Origin: Polyangium sp. 15x6
GTDB taxonomy: Bacteria; Myxococcota_A; Polyangia; Polyangiales; Polyangiaceae
Reading direction: 5' to 3'
Assembly (NCBI RefSeq): GCF_029960785.1
Contig: NZ_JASBQE010000072.1
Location: 1-62,974 of the forward strand
Length of the DNA: 62,974 nucleotides
This document shows positions 9,501 to 18,132 of the stretch, piece by piece. Within the stretch, counting starts at the first letter, position 1, and each line of letters starts with the position of its first letter. The notes beneath the pieces are model-generated. The model was not told the DNA's origin and searched no databases. It saw only the letters and a list, made by a program, of their open reading frames with translations. Made by a program: the position numbers and the translations under genes.

Positions 9501-10319
9501 CTACATCCGCGCCGTCATCCACTCGACGATATCGCGCAACACGCCCTCCTTGCCGACGTCGGCCAGCAGATCGTGGAAATGTCCCTCGTACAGCTTGAGG
9601 GTCTTGTCCTTCGATCCAGCCTTCTCGTGGAAAAGCTGGCTGCCATGCGGCAATGTCACCCGGTCCTCGGTGCCGTGCAGGATCAGCACGGGCAGCGTGA
9701 TCTGCGGGAATTCCCGCTTCAGTCGCTCGTCCGCGCGCACCATTTCGGCCACGGTCTGCGTCGGGTACCCCGCGCGCTCGATGAGCGGGTCGTTCTTCAT
9801 CCGCTCGACGAAGCTCTTGTCGCGCGAGAAGCCGTCGTCGTCGAGCTTCAGGACGTGAGCGTGCGGCACGATGTGGCTGAGGCCCTTGAGGATCGCCAGC
9901 GCGAAATCCGGCGCGGGCACCTCGTGCGCGAAGCTCTCGCAGATGAATCCCGCGAGCTCCTCGCCGTGCTCGAGCGTGTATACGCTCGAAATCACGCCGC
10001 CGGCGCTGTGCCCGAGCAGAAACACCGGCAGCCCGGGCTCCCGCGATTTGGCCAGGCGGACGAGCGTGTGCACGTCCTCCACGTAGTCGCTGAATTTGTC
10101 GACGTAGAGCCGCTCGCCCTCCGAGCGCCCATGCCCGCGGTGGTCGAGCGCGAACACCGAGAACCCATGCTCGACGAGCTGCTCCGCCGTCCACTCGTAC
10201 AGACCGCTGTGGGCCTTGAAGCCGTGGACCAGCACCACCATGGCGCGCGGCGTCCCCGGCCGCCACGAGCGCATGAAAATCTTCAGCCCACCTTTACCCT
10301 CGAACGTCTCTTCCTTCAT
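9501..10319 (-). CDS. Alpha/beta hydrolase, monoacylglycerol lipase type
   Basis: A 272-residue serine hydrolase of the lysophospholipase/monoacylglycerol lipase group. Ser105 lies in LLGHSAGGVI, the acid Asp in LHGTEDRVTLP (about 218) and the His in YEGHFHDLL (about 248). The HGFKAHSGLYEWTAEQL and LDHRGHGRSEGER segments match the family. There is no signal peptide, so a cytoplasmic role on glycerides or lysolipids is likely. It is the first of three hydrolase genes on the minus strand, separated by gaps of 62 and 57 bp. Confidence 0.9.
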   Translation of the reverse strand: MKEETFEGKGGLKIFMRSWRPGTPRAMVVLVHGFKAHSGLYEWTAEQLVEHGFSVFALDHRGHGRSEGERLYVDKFSDYVEDVHTLVRLAKSREPGLPVFLLGHSAGGVISSVYTLEHGEELAGFICESFAHEVPAPDFALAILKGLSHIVPHAHVLKLDDDGFSRDKSFVERMKNDPLIERAGYPTQTVAEMVRADERLKREFPQITLPVLILHGTEDRVTLPHGSQLFHEKAGSKDKTLKLYEGHFHDLLADVGKEGVLRDIVEWMTARM

Positions 10320-10548
10320 CCCGAACGTCCCTTCCGATTCTCGCGTTGCTCACGCGCTCAGGGGGGCGCTCGTATGGTCGGAATCATCGGCGGAGGCAAC
10401 CCTACCAAAGGCGGGTGTCGTGCCCCTCCGTTCGGACAATCTCATACAGCTCGGATAGGAAAGTACACCGGCAAGGCCGACGCCGCGCTGCCTCCGTTGC
10501 GCGGGCGCTCGGGTCGGCCCTATGGCACGCTGCGGGCGTGCGGACGAT

Positions 10549-10774
10549 GGTAGCAGCGCTCGGCGTGATCCTCTGTGCGTGCGGCGGAGCGCGCGCGGTG
10601 CCACGGGAGACGGGTGATCCCGCGAGCGATCCCGCGCTCGCGTCGGTGCACCCGGCAGGCGTCGAGGGGGTGCGGCGCCGGATGTGGTGGCTCTACGCGG
10701 ACGACGCCGTGCTCTACCGCGGGACGAATTACACAATTAGACGAGGAGGCGCACGATGCATTTCCAAGATCTAG
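10549..10774 (+). CDS. Small lipoprotein-like ORF, possibly a decayed remnant
   Basis: The ATG opens MVAALGVILCACGG, a short hydrophobic start with a lipobox-like Cys, followed by about 45 ordinary residues (through MWWLYADDAVLYRGTNY). The frame then runs into and overlaps the next gene. There is no convincing ribosome-binding site. It is best read as the first part of a lipoprotein gene whose 3' end has been lost. Confidence 0.25.
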
Positions 10775-11009
10775 AGCTGTGCAAATACCAAACCGGTCCG
10801 TACATGCCGACAATTGGCTCATTCCTCTTCTCACCATAGGGTGGCTGGAGCATCCGCATCCGTTCAGCCAAGGCCCGACGCCTGCAGAGTTCGTGGACAA
10901 GCTAGATGCCAATCGCGGCCAAGCTCCGCCGCTGCAGGCCAACGAGGAGGCCGATGCGCATTTCGAGGAATGGATCAAGCAATACATCCGAACGCAAACG
11001 GTCATTTGA
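10756..11009 (+). pseudogene. Small DUF7919-like protein gene with a frameshift
   Basis: An AGGAGG site precedes the ATG at 10756. The first frame reads MHFQDLELCKYQTGPYMPT and stops at 10837. From about 10803 the sense continues one frame over as HADNWLIPLLTIGWLEH, then HPFSQGPTPAEFVDKLD, to a stop at 11009. Restoring one C gives GPYHADNW and one continuous product of about 84 residues. The GWLxxxHPFxxGxxPxEFV signature recalls small proteins grouped as DUF7919 (from memory), whose members are usually longer, so the 3' part may also be lost. The frameshift could be a real mutation or a sequencing indel. Confidence 0.5.
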
Positions 11010-11200
11010 TGATGTGCACGTGGCAGCAACGACAATGGGGGCACTACCTGGGGATGCTGATGAGCCTCTTTGGTGTGGGATGCGGGGGGAGCGCTCGAGA
11101 CGCGCGGGTACTCGAGTGGGAGCATGCGCAGAGCCTCGCGCCCCAATCCACGCAAGAGATTTCCCTCCCGGGCGATCTTGCCGAGGCGGTGGTGCCCTAG
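11009..11200 (+). CDS. Short putative lipoprotein, translationally coupled to the preceding gene
   Basis: The ATG overlaps the preceding TGA (TGATG). The 63-residue product starts MMCTWQQRQWGHYLGMLM, then SLFGVGCGGSARD, a possible signal segment with a weak lipobox (Gly at -3), followed by an acidic tail. The overlap suggests a real coupled gene, but both genes may be relics. Function unknown. Confidence 0.3.
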   Translation: MMCTWQQRQWGHYLGMLMSLFGVGCGGSARDARVLEWEHAQSLAPQSTQEISLPGDLAEAVVP

Positions 11201-11286
11201 TTAGGGCATCCTTGGCCCTCGCGTCTCCGTGGTCGTGTGGGCGCGCCTTCCGGTCGCGTCCACGCGGGTTGTGCAACCGGAATCTT

Positions 11287-11323
11287 GGGTGACACTTCAG
11301 ACCGGGAGTTCGGGTGACACTTC
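11287..11323. repeat. 12-bp direct repeat GGGTGACACTTC, two copies
   Basis: Two exact copies at 11287-11298 and 11312-11323 lie about 117 bp upstream of the first duplicated lipoprotein start. They could be paired activator sites or a scar of a mobile element. The second paralogue lacks this segment. Confidence 0.5.
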
Positions 11324-11439
11324 CTCGCTGCTGGCGACGTCGACCCATCCCGCTTCCGCTTCCGCCCCCGCTTCCGCCACCTGCGCACTCGAATGACCAG
11401 CCCCCCCGCGGCAACTCATGTCCCCCGTGGAGGTATCGC

Positions 11440-12996
11440 ATGGTGCACGGACGAACGCTGCGAGGGTTCTGGTGTGGTGCGTCAGAGGAAACGTGGAGCC
11501 GGGGCGCGCTCGCCGCCCTCGGCTTCTTTGCCGCGGCGCTGCTCCCCGCGTGCAGCGGTTGCCAGGAGATCGAGATCGAGCGCAGCACCGAGACGCAGGC
11601 GGACGGCTTCTATCGCGGGCTCCTCGTCGCAGGAACGGAGCCCGACGGCGCGTTCGTCCTGGCGCAGCACGAGCGCGCGCCGGGGGATGAAGAGCTCCTC
11701 CTGATCTCGCTTGCCGAGGATGAAAAGCGCACCTGCTCGCTGGGCAAGGCATTCTATTACCACACGGACCAGCAGCGCTCCCCCAGATTCGGGCCGTCCG
11801 TCGAACCTCGCCCGGCACGTATCCTGACGCTCGAGGGAGAGCTCGGGGCCGAGAGCGGGGACCTGCGCATCTTCGACGCGTCCTGCGTGGAGCGCATGCG
11901 CGTCCCCTCGGTCGAGGCGTGGCCGTCGCTGATCTACGGCTCGGGTAGGGTCGAGACCTACGCCGCGCGGACGACGTTGGGTGAGGTCGTGATGATCGAT
12001 CCCTGGGCCGGCTCGGTGCACACGATCTCCGAGAACGCGACCTTCTGGAGATACGCGGACGACAGATTCTGGCTGATCGAGGACGGGCGCCTGGTCGTGC
12101 GCGATCACGAGGGGAACAGCTTGCACACCATGGGCGAGGGCGTCACCGAGATCGCGCACCGGTTCGAAGACGAGGTGGCCTATGTGGATGCGAAGGGACT
12201 TTGGGTGATGAAGCTCGGGGATCCCGAGCCCACGGCCATCCCCACGGCGGCCGCGCCGTGCAAACCCCAGTACGCCTACACGAACTCGAGGAAGCTCGTC
12301 TACCGGGACGACTGCGCGGCTTCCGTGCTCGCGGTCCGGGACCTGACGACGGGGGACACACGCGTCCTCTCCGATGCGGTCACGTCCACGCGTTTCGTCT
12401 ACGACCCTTCGATGGCGTGGATCTTCTTCGAGCGTGAGGAGCCTGGGAAGAAGCGTGAGTACTGGGCCGTCCCGGGGGATGGCGAGCCCGTGCTCGTCGG
12501 GGCGAATCCGAAGCCCAACTGGTTTCAGATGCAGTCCAAGAGCGGCTTTCTGGTCGAGCTCGATCACGACGGCGCGAGCTGCACGCTGGGACATTGGACG
12601 CTGGAGGGCGGTTTTTCTCCGCTCCTCGAGAACTCCTCCGGGTACGTGCAAGGGAACAGCGCCTATCTCGCCACGCTCGTGGACGCGCAGGAGGATGTCG
12701 GGACGCTCGTCGTGTTCAACATGGAGACGATGGCCGAAGATCTCCGGGTCCCGCGCGTCCGCCGCGCGACCGCCGACTTTTCCGGCCAGGTGCCTGCTCT
12801 CGGCTACGTTCACGACTGGGACGACGCGCTCGGGGCAGGCACCCTCGGGGTCTGGATCCCCTACAACGGGCAGCAGATCGACGTCGATACGGGCGTCAAC
12901 GAATTCAGCGAGATCTACTGGCCCGAGCCCGGCATCGTCTACGCCGTGCGCGCGGCCGAACGCGCCGGCCTCTGGACAGCCTATCCGGACCTCTAG
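11440..12996 (+). CDS. Outer lipoprotein, first of two tandem paralogues
   Basis: A 518-residue exported lipoprotein of unknown function. After a long n-region (MVHGRTLRGFWCG) comes a hydrophobic stretch ending ALLPACSGC, a signal-peptidase II site. The mature part is rich in short beta-strand-like segments of the kind seen in propeller or TolB-like folds (for example VYDPSMAWIFFEREEPGKK). The start is chosen at the ATG preceded by GGAGG; the frame is open upstream but codes low-complexity proline. The next gene is a close paralogue. It is followed by a GC-rich hairpin. Confidence 0.75.
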   Translation: MVHGRTLRGFWCGASEETWSRGALAALGFFAAALLPACSGCQEIEIERSTETQADGFYRGLLVAGTEPDGAFVLAQHERAPGDEELLLISLAEDEKRTCSLGKAFYYHTDQQRSPRFGPSVEPRPARILTLEGELGAESGDLRIFDASCVERMRVPSVEAWPSLIYGSGRVETYAARTTLGEVVMIDPWAGSVHTISENATFWRYADDRFWLIEDGRLVVRDHEGNSLHTMGEGVTEIAHRFEDEVAYVDAKGLWVMKLGDPEPTAIPTAAAPCKPQYAYTNSRKLVYRDDCAASVLAVRDLTTGDTRVLSDAVTSTRFVYDPSMAWIFFEREEPGKKREYWAVPGDGEPVLVGANPKPNWFQMQSKSGFLVELDHDGASCTLGHWTLEGGFSPLLENSSGYVQGNSAYLATLVDAQEDVGTLVVFNMETMAEDLRVPRVRRATADFSGQVPALGYVHDWDDALGAGTLGVWIPYNGQQIDVDTGVNEFSEIYWPEPGIVYAVRAAERAGLWTAYPDL

Positions 12997-13020
12997 GCGT
13001 CGGCCCCCGCGCGCCATGAC

Positions 13021-13042
13021 GGGGCCACGACCACGTGGCCCC
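13021..13042 (+). terminator. Hairpin behind first tandem lipoprotein
   Basis: GGGGCCAC, six bases, then GTGGCCCC form an 8-bp stem 24 bp after the stop codon. A longer related hairpin follows the second paralogue, so the 3' signal appears to have been duplicated too. Confidence 0.5.
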
Positions 13043-13121
13043 CGAAAGCACATCCCCGCCTCCTGCGCACTCGAATGACCATCCCCCCCGCGGCAACTCA
13101 TGGCCCCCGTGGAGGTTTCGC

Positions 13122-14687
13122 ATGGTGCACGGACGAACGCTGCGAGGGTTCTGGTGTGGTGCGTCGGGGGAAACGTGGAGACGGGGCGCGCTCGCCGCCC
13201 TCGGCTTCTTTGCCGCGGCGCTGCTCCCCGCGTGCAGCGCTGACGTCGAGATCGAGCGCAGCCCCGCGATGCACGCGGAGGGCCTCTATCACGGGCTCTT
13301 CGTCGGAGGATCGGAGCCCGACGGGACCTTCGTCCTGGCGCAGCAGGAGCGCGCGCCGGGGGACGAGGAGCTCAACCTGGTCTCGCTCGCAGACGGCGAA
13401 AAGCGCACCTGCTCGCTGGGCAAGGCATTCTTTTACCACACGGCCCAGCCGGAACCCCCTCCCGGGTTCGGCGTGAACGAGCCGCGCGTCGACCCTCGCC
13501 CGACACGTATCCTGACGCTCGAAGGAGAGCTCGGGGCCGAGAGCGGGGACCTGCGCGTCTTCGACGCGTCCTGCGTGGAGCGCATGCGCGTGCCCTCGGT
13601 CGAAGCGCCGGTGGAGCTCATCGGCTGGTCCACGCCCAAGGTCTACGCCGCGCGGACGACGTCCGGGGAGGTCGTGAAGATCGATCCCTGGGCCGACTCG
13701 GTGCACACGATCGCCGAGAGCGCGAGCTTCTGGAAATACGCGGGGGACAAGTTCTGGTTGATCGAGGGCGGGCACCTGGTCGTGCGTGATCTCGAGGGGA
13801 ACATCTTGCAAACCGCGGGCGAGGGCGTCACCGAGGTCGCGGTCGCGTTTGCCGGAGACGAGGCGGCTTATGTGGATGCGACGGGGCTCTGGGTGCTGAA
13901 ACCGGGGGACCCCGGGCCCATCGCCATCCCCACGACGGCCGCGCCGTGCAAACCCCAATACGGCTTGGGGGGGCCCCCGCTGAAGCTCACCTACCGGGAC
14001 GACTGCGCGGCCGGCGTGCTCGCGGTTTTGGACCGGGAGACGGGGGACAAACGCGTCTTCTCCAGCGGGGTCACGTCCGTGCTTGCCGCCAACCGCATTT
14101 CGATGTCGTGGGTCTTCTTCGAGCGCGAGGAGCCTGGGAAGAAGCGCGAGCTCTGGGCCGTCCCGGGGGACGGCGAGCCCGTGCTCGTCGGGACGAATCC
14201 GAGCCCCACCTGGTTTGCTTGGCCGCGCAAGGAGGACTTTCTGGTCGAGCTCGATCACGACGGCGCGACCGCCACGCTTGGAAAATGGACGCCGGAGGGG
14301 GGTTTTGCTCCGCTCCTCGAGAACTTCTGGGAGGGATGGGCAGGGATGAAGGGCTATTTCCCCACGCTCACGGACCCCGAGGAGGAGCTCGGGACGCTCG
14401 TCGTGCTCGACACGGCGACGCTGACCGAAGCGCTCCGGATCCCGGGCGTCCACCGCATGACCCCGGACTTTGTCCCCCAGGGGCGCACCCTCCGCTACAT
14501 TCACGACTGGGACGACGCGCTCGGTGCAGGCACCCTCGGGGCCTGGGGCCTCGCCACCGGACAGCAGCTCGACATCGATACCGGCGCCGCCGAATCCGGC
14601 GAGCTCTTCTGGCCCGAGCCCGGCGTCGTCTACGCCGTGCGCACGCCCGAACGCGCGGGCATCTGGACAGCCTATCCGGACCTCTAG
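13122..14687 (+). CDS. Outer lipoprotein, second of two tandem paralogues
   Basis: 521 residues, close to the preceding protein throughout: the same n-region, ALLPAC lipobox, SWVFFEREEPGKK strand and AGIWTAYPDL C terminus. It lacks the second Cys of the first copy (ACSAD instead of ACSGC). The 60 bp before the start, including the GGAGG, is nearly the same as in the first copy, so the two should share translation signals. Differences are spread along the gene and include small insertions (for example around 13950-13985). Function unknown; a surface binding or propeller-type protein is a guess. Confidence 0.75.
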   Translation: MVHGRTLRGFWCGASGETWRRGALAALGFFAAALLPACSADVEIERSPAMHAEGLYHGLFVGGSEPDGTFVLAQQERAPGDEELNLVSLADGEKRTCSLGKAFFYHTAQPEPPPGFGVNEPRVDPRPTRILTLEGELGAESGDLRVFDASCVERMRVPSVEAPVELIGWSTPKVYAARTTSGEVVKIDPWADSVHTIAESASFWKYAGDKFWLIEGGHLVVRDLEGNILQTAGEGVTEVAVAFAGDEAAYVDATGLWVLKPGDPGPIAIPTTAAPCKPQYGLGGPPLKLTYRDDCAAGVLAVLDRETGDKRVFSSGVTSVLAANRISMSWVFFEREEPGKKRELWAVPGDGEPVLVGTNPSPTWFAWPRKEDFLVELDHDGATATLGKWTPEGGFAPLLENFWEGWAGMKGYFPTLTDPEEELGTLVVLDTATLTEALRIPGVHRMTPDFVPQGRTLRYIHDWDDALGAGTLGAWGLATGQQLDIDTGAAESGELFWPEPGVVYAVRTPERAGIWTAYPDL

Positions 14688-14698
14688 GCATCGACGTC

Positions 14699-14723
14699 GG
14701 GGCCACGTGGACCACGTGGCCCC
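14699..14723 (+). terminator. Perfect 11-bp hairpin behind second tandem lipoprotein
   Basis: GGGGCCACGTG, loop GAC, CACGTGGCCCC, starting 12 bp after the stop codon. It is a strong stem without a U-tract, probably a transcription end or 3'-protecting structure. Confidence 0.55.
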
Positions 14724-14779
14724 CCGGCGCCCCCTTCCATGATGCGCGGGCCTATAGCATCGTCCCGCCCCCGCCCCCC

Positions 14780-16408
14780 ATGAGCGCGCTCTCCGCCTTC
14801 GCCTTCTACCCCGTCTGGGCCCTCGCCCTCCTCGTCGGGTTCGTCTCGCTGCGCCTCGGGCGCTCGCGTGGCTACGCGCTCCCGCTCCTCTGCTTCGCGC
14901 AAGGCGTCTGGGTAACCGGCCTCGTGCTGTTCACGACCCCAGGCACGAGCCACATCGCCGAGCGCGTGCTCCCCTCGGGCATCGTCCAGGGGGCAGGCTT
15001 CATCCACGCCGCCGAGGCCCTCGCGGGAAAACCCCGGCGCAAGCTCGTCGCGGGCACCTGGATGGCCACCGGCGCGTTCGCGGCGCTCGGCGCCGTGGCC
15101 CCGCGCCTGCTTTACGGCCCCGGCGCCCGCGGCATCGGGCCGGCCTTCGTTCCGTTCGCCGTCCTCGGCGTCGCGGCGGCCGTGGCGATGCTCGCCTACC
15201 TCGCGGCCCGCGCGCAGAACGCCGCCGGTGACGAGCGAGGCGCCCTCTTCACGCTGCTCGGCGCGGCGGTCCTCGGCTGCCTCGGCGGCGGCGGGACCAT
15301 CAGCGCCTTCATCCTCGGCATCGGCCCCCTCTGGATCGCCGCCCCGCTCATGCTCGGCTCGACCTTGCTCGCCGCGCACGCGACGCTCGGCCGCGAGCAA
15401 GGCAAAGCAAGGGCCCTCGTGCGGAGCGGCATCGTCTACGCCGTCCTCACGGCGAGCGTCTCGGCGGTGTTCGCGACGGGATACGCGCTCGCGCTGCCGT
15501 ACCTCGTGCCGGCGCAGGGCTCGACGGCCGCGTTCGTCGCCGGCGCGCTCGTCGTCACCTTCTTCGCGGCGCTGCCGTTCGATCCGCTGCGGCAGATCGT
15601 CGTCGACGGGATCGGCCGGCGCGTCGCGCGTGATCCCATCGGCGTGCGTGACCTCGCCGAGGCCGTCGACCGCAGCGAGGCGCGCGCGGATCAGGCCGAG
15701 CGGCTGGCCGAGATGGGTCGTATCGTCAGCGCGGTCGCCCACGAGATCCGAAATCCGCTCGGCGTCATGCTCGCGCAGGCCAAGATCCTCGAGCGCCGCG
15801 GCGCCGACCCCGAGACGCTCGCCGGGCTGCGGCAAGAAATCGCGAACGCCCGGCGCTTCCTCGACGATCTGCTGCGCTACGGCAAGCCGCGCCCGCTCGA
15901 TCTCGCGGTCGCCCCGGTCCTCGCCGAGGTCACACGCGCCGCCGAGGCCGCGCGCGCCGCGTTCGGCGATCTCGCCCCGCCCGTCGACGTCACCGGCGAC
16001 GCGGCGCTCTCGGCCGAGCTCGACCGCGCGGCGCTCGGCGATGTGGTGAAGGTGCTGGTCCACAACGCGCTCGTCGCCCTGTCGACCGCGGGCGGCGGCG
16101 GTCGCGTCAGGATCGAGGTCACGAGCGAGGGCGACGAGACCGTCGTGCGCGTGACCGACGACGGGCCCGGCGTCCCGGTCGAGATCGAGCCGCGCCTCTT
16201 CGAGCCGTTCGTCACGGGGCGCGGCCGCGACGCCTCGCACCCCGGGACGGGTCTCGGCCTCGCGATCGCGGCGCGCTGGACCGAGCGGCACGGGGGCTCA
16301 CTCCGCCACGAGCGTCCGCCCGAAGGCGGCGCGCGCTTCATCGCCCGGTTTCCGACGACGGCGCGCGTGGTCAACGCCGCCCCCATGGTCCAGACTCGCG
16401 CCCGATGA
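14780..16408 (+). CDS. Membrane-bound sensor histidine kinase
   Basis: 542 residues. The first roughly 270 are about seven hydrophobic segments (starting MSALSAFAFYPVWALALLVG), then a short linker and a HisKA/HATPase core. The phospho-acceptor is in IVSAVAHEIRNPLGVM, the N box is VKVLVHNALVAL, the G1 box is DDGPGVPVEIEPRLFEPF and the G2 box is HPGTGLGLAIAARW. It senses a membrane or intracellular cue and passes phosphate to the next gene's product, with which it overlaps by 4 nt (ATGA). The start follows a C-rich stretch with no good Shine-Dalgarno; the frame is open far upstream through the lipoprotein gene, so the ATG is the first sensible start. Confidence 0.92.
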   Translation: MSALSAFAFYPVWALALLVGFVSLRLGRSRGYALPLLCFAQGVWVTGLVLFTTPGTSHIAERVLPSGIVQGAGFIHAAEALAGKPRRKLVAGTWMATGAFAALGAVAPRLLYGPGARGIGPAFVPFAVLGVAAAVAMLAYLAARAQNAAGDERGALFTLLGAAVLGCLGGGGTISAFILGIGPLWIAAPLMLGSTLLAAHATLGREQGKARALVRSGIVYAVLTASVSAVFATGYALALPYLVPAQGSTAAFVAGALVVTFFAALPFDPLRQIVVDGIGRRVARDPIGVRDLAEAVDRSEARADQAERLAEMGRIVSAVAHEIRNPLGVMLAQAKILERRGADPETLAGLRQEIANARRFLDDLLRYGKPRPLDLAVAPVLAEVTRAAEAARAAFGDLAPPVDVTGDAALSAELDRAALGDVVKVLVHNALVALSTAGGGGRVRIEVTSEGDETVVRVTDDGPGVPVEIEPRLFEPFVTGRGRDASHPGTGLGLAIAARWTERHGGSLRHERPPEGGARFIARFPTTARVVNAAPMVQTRAR

Positions 16409-17796
16409 ACGGAGCCTCCGCCTCGATTCTCGTGGTCGACGACGACGCCGGCTTCCGGCGCGCCTGGCGCACCCTCCTCGAAGCGGAGGGCCTCGTGGTG
16501 CTGGAGGCCGGTTCCGCCGAGCCGGCCCGCGCGACGTTCCTCGCGAAGCGCCCGCGCCTCGTGCTGCTCGACCTGATGCTGCCGCCCTCGGGCCTGCCGA
16601 AGGAGGGCGCCGCGCTGCTCGACGTGTTCCTCGCGGCCGAGCCACGCGTGAAGGTGGTGGTGGTGTCGGGGACGGGCGAGACGCAGCTCGCGCTGGATCT
16701 CGTGCGGCGAGGAGCCTACGATTTCATCGAGAAGCCGGTCGACCCCGACGTGCTGCTCGCCGTGCTCGCGCGGGCCCGGGCGCGGCTCGATCTCGAAGAC
16801 CGCGTGACCGAGCTCGAAGGTCAGCTCGCGGCGACGGGCGAAGCTGGCCTGCTCGGCGGCTCGCCGGCCTTCATGGAGGCGCTTTCCATCGCCGAGCGCG
16901 CCGCGCCGGCCGAGGTGCCCGTGCTCGTCACGGGCGCGTCGGGCACCGGGAAGGAGCTGTTCGCCCGGCGGGTGCACGCGCGGAGCCGTCGACGCGAGAA
17001 GCCGTTCGTGGCGATCAACTGCGGGGCGCTCGCGCCGTCGCTGCTCGAATCGACGCTGTTCGGTCACAAGAAAGGCGCGTTCACGGGCGCCATCGCGGAC
17101 GGGCGTGGTCTCTTCGTGGAGGCGGACGGCGGGACGTTGTTCCTCGACGAGATCGGCGATCTCGAGCTCGCGCTGCAGGTAAAACTGCTCCGCGCGCTCG
17201 AATCGGGCGAGGTGTTGCCCGTGGGCGCCGCAAAGCCGGTGCGCGTCGACGTGCGCATCGTGTCGGCGACGCATCGGCCGCTGGAACAGATGGTCCGCAC
17301 GGGCACCTTTCGCGAGGACCTGTACTGGCGCATCCGGGGAATCGAAATCACGCTGCCGAGCCTCGTCGATCGAACCGGAGATCTCGCAGTCCTGGCGCAG
17401 CATTTCCTCAACGAGGCGCGGGCACTCGTGCCAGGCGCCGGGCCGACGACGCTGTCGAAAGAGGCCCTCCGGCGGCTCGAAGACCACGATTGGCCGGGCA
17501 ACCTGCGCGAGCTGCGGCACGAGATGCAACGCGCCCTCGTGATGGCAGCCGGCCGCGCGGAGATCCTCGAAGCAGATCTCTCCCCTGCCCTCCGTCGCTC
17601 CCGATCGGCGGCGGCCGTCGAGGCGCCTGGGGAGGACACGTCACTCACGCTGGAGCAAAAGATCGAGCGCCTGGAGCGCGCAGAGATCACGCGCGCCCTC
17701 GCCGAATGCCAGGGCAACCGGAGCCAGGCCGCGCAGCGGCTCGGGCTGTCACGCCAGGGCCTGCTGAACAAGCTGGATCGGTACGGGTTGCGCTGA
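16405..17796 (+). CDS. Sigma54-dependent NtrC-family response regulator
   Basis: 463 residues. There is a receiver domain with phospho-acceptor Asp56 (VLLDLMLPP), an AAA+ domain with Walker A TGASGTGKE and the sigma54-contacting GAFTGA loop (KKGAFTGAIADGRG), and a C-terminal Fis-type helix-turn-helix (GNRSQAAQRLGLSRQGLL). When phosphorylated by the kinase encoded just upstream it should activate sigma54 promoters. No clear sigma54 -24/-12 site was found by eye near neighbouring genes, so targets are unknown. The structured repeat follows 24 bp behind the stop codon. Confidence 0.95.
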   Translation: MNGASASILVVDDDAGFRRAWRTLLEAEGLVVLEAGSAEPARATFLAKRPRLVLLDLMLPPSGLPKEGAALLDVFLAAEPRVKVVVVSGTGETQLALDLVRRGAYDFIEKPVDPDVLLAVLARARARLDLEDRVTELEGQLAATGEAGLLGGSPAFMEALSIAERAAPAEVPVLVTGASGTGKELFARRVHARSRRREKPFVAINCGALAPSLLESTLFGHKKGAFTGAIADGRGLFVEADGGTLFLDEIGDLELALQVKLLRALESGEVLPVGAAKPVRVDVRIVSATHRPLEQMVRTGTFREDLYWRIRGIEITLPSLVDRTGDLAVLAQHFLNEARALVPGAGPTTLSKEALRRLEDHDWPGNLRELRHEMQRALVMAAGRAEILEADLSPALRRSRSAAAVEAPGEDTSLTLEQKIERLERAEITRALAECQGNRSQAAQRLGLSRQGLLNKLDRYGLR

Positions 17797-17820
17797 CAGG
17801 GAGGGTCGCTTCTGGGGGCG

Positions 17821-18128
17821 CCGCGCCGGGGCGCTGCCCCGGGCCCCGCGGGGGCTATCCGCCCCTCGACCCGGACCAGGGCAAGCCCTGGACTCGGGGT
17901 GGAAGAACTGCGCTCCGCGCAGTTCTTCCAACGGGCCCGTTGGAAGACCAGGGGCAGCGTTGCCGGTCGAAATGTCGGCGCGGCTGTCTTGCTTGGCAGG
18001 GCTCGTTCCTCGGCCTGTTCGATGAACTGCGCATCGCGCAGTTCATCGACCCCGGGTCCAGCGCTTGCGCTGGTCCAGGTCCAGGGGTGGACAACCCCTG
18101 GTGGGGCCTGGGGCAACGCCCCAGCGCA
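17821..18128 (+). repeat. Palindromic structured intergenic repeat, copy 1 (A to B orientation)
   Basis: Arm A is 17821-17930, the middle 17931-18019 and inverted arm B 18020-18128. Small stems visible are CCAGGG-CAA-GCCCTGG, GGAAGAACTGCGC-TCC-GCGCAGTTCTTCC, GATGAACTGCGC-ATC-GCGCAGTTCATC and CCAGGGGT-GGACA-ACCCCTGG. It fills the gap between two convergent genes, 24 bp behind the regulator stop and 4 bp from the stop of the membrane protein. It could end transcription from both sides. No ORF within it is credible. Confidence 0.9.
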
Positions 18129-18132
18129 ACGG

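Larger units (their letters stand above)
11380..14687 (+). repeat. Tandem gene duplication including 5' flank
   Basis: The unit begins with CCTGCGCACTCGAATGACCA, present at 11380-11399 and 13062-13081, runs through leader, Shine-Dalgarno and gene, and ends near a GC hairpin. The period is about 1.68 kb. The high similarity of the leaders suggests a fairly recent duplication or gene conversion. Confidence 0.8.

Noticed and set aside
11482-13101. 539-residue minus-strand ORF over the first tandem lipoprotein
   Set aside because: The plus-strand frame has a signal peptide, Shine-Dalgarno and a paralogue; the minus frame has none of these and is full of Arg/Asp/His shadow composition.
14684-16291. 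535-residue minus-strand ORF across the histidine kinase
   Set aside because: Antisense to unmistakable kinase motifs; composition is Arg, Glu, Gly and Ala only.
17821-18128. Insertion sequence or tRNA-like gene
   Set aside because: No transposase frame, no target-site duplication evident, and the stems do not form a cloverleaf with an anticodon arm.
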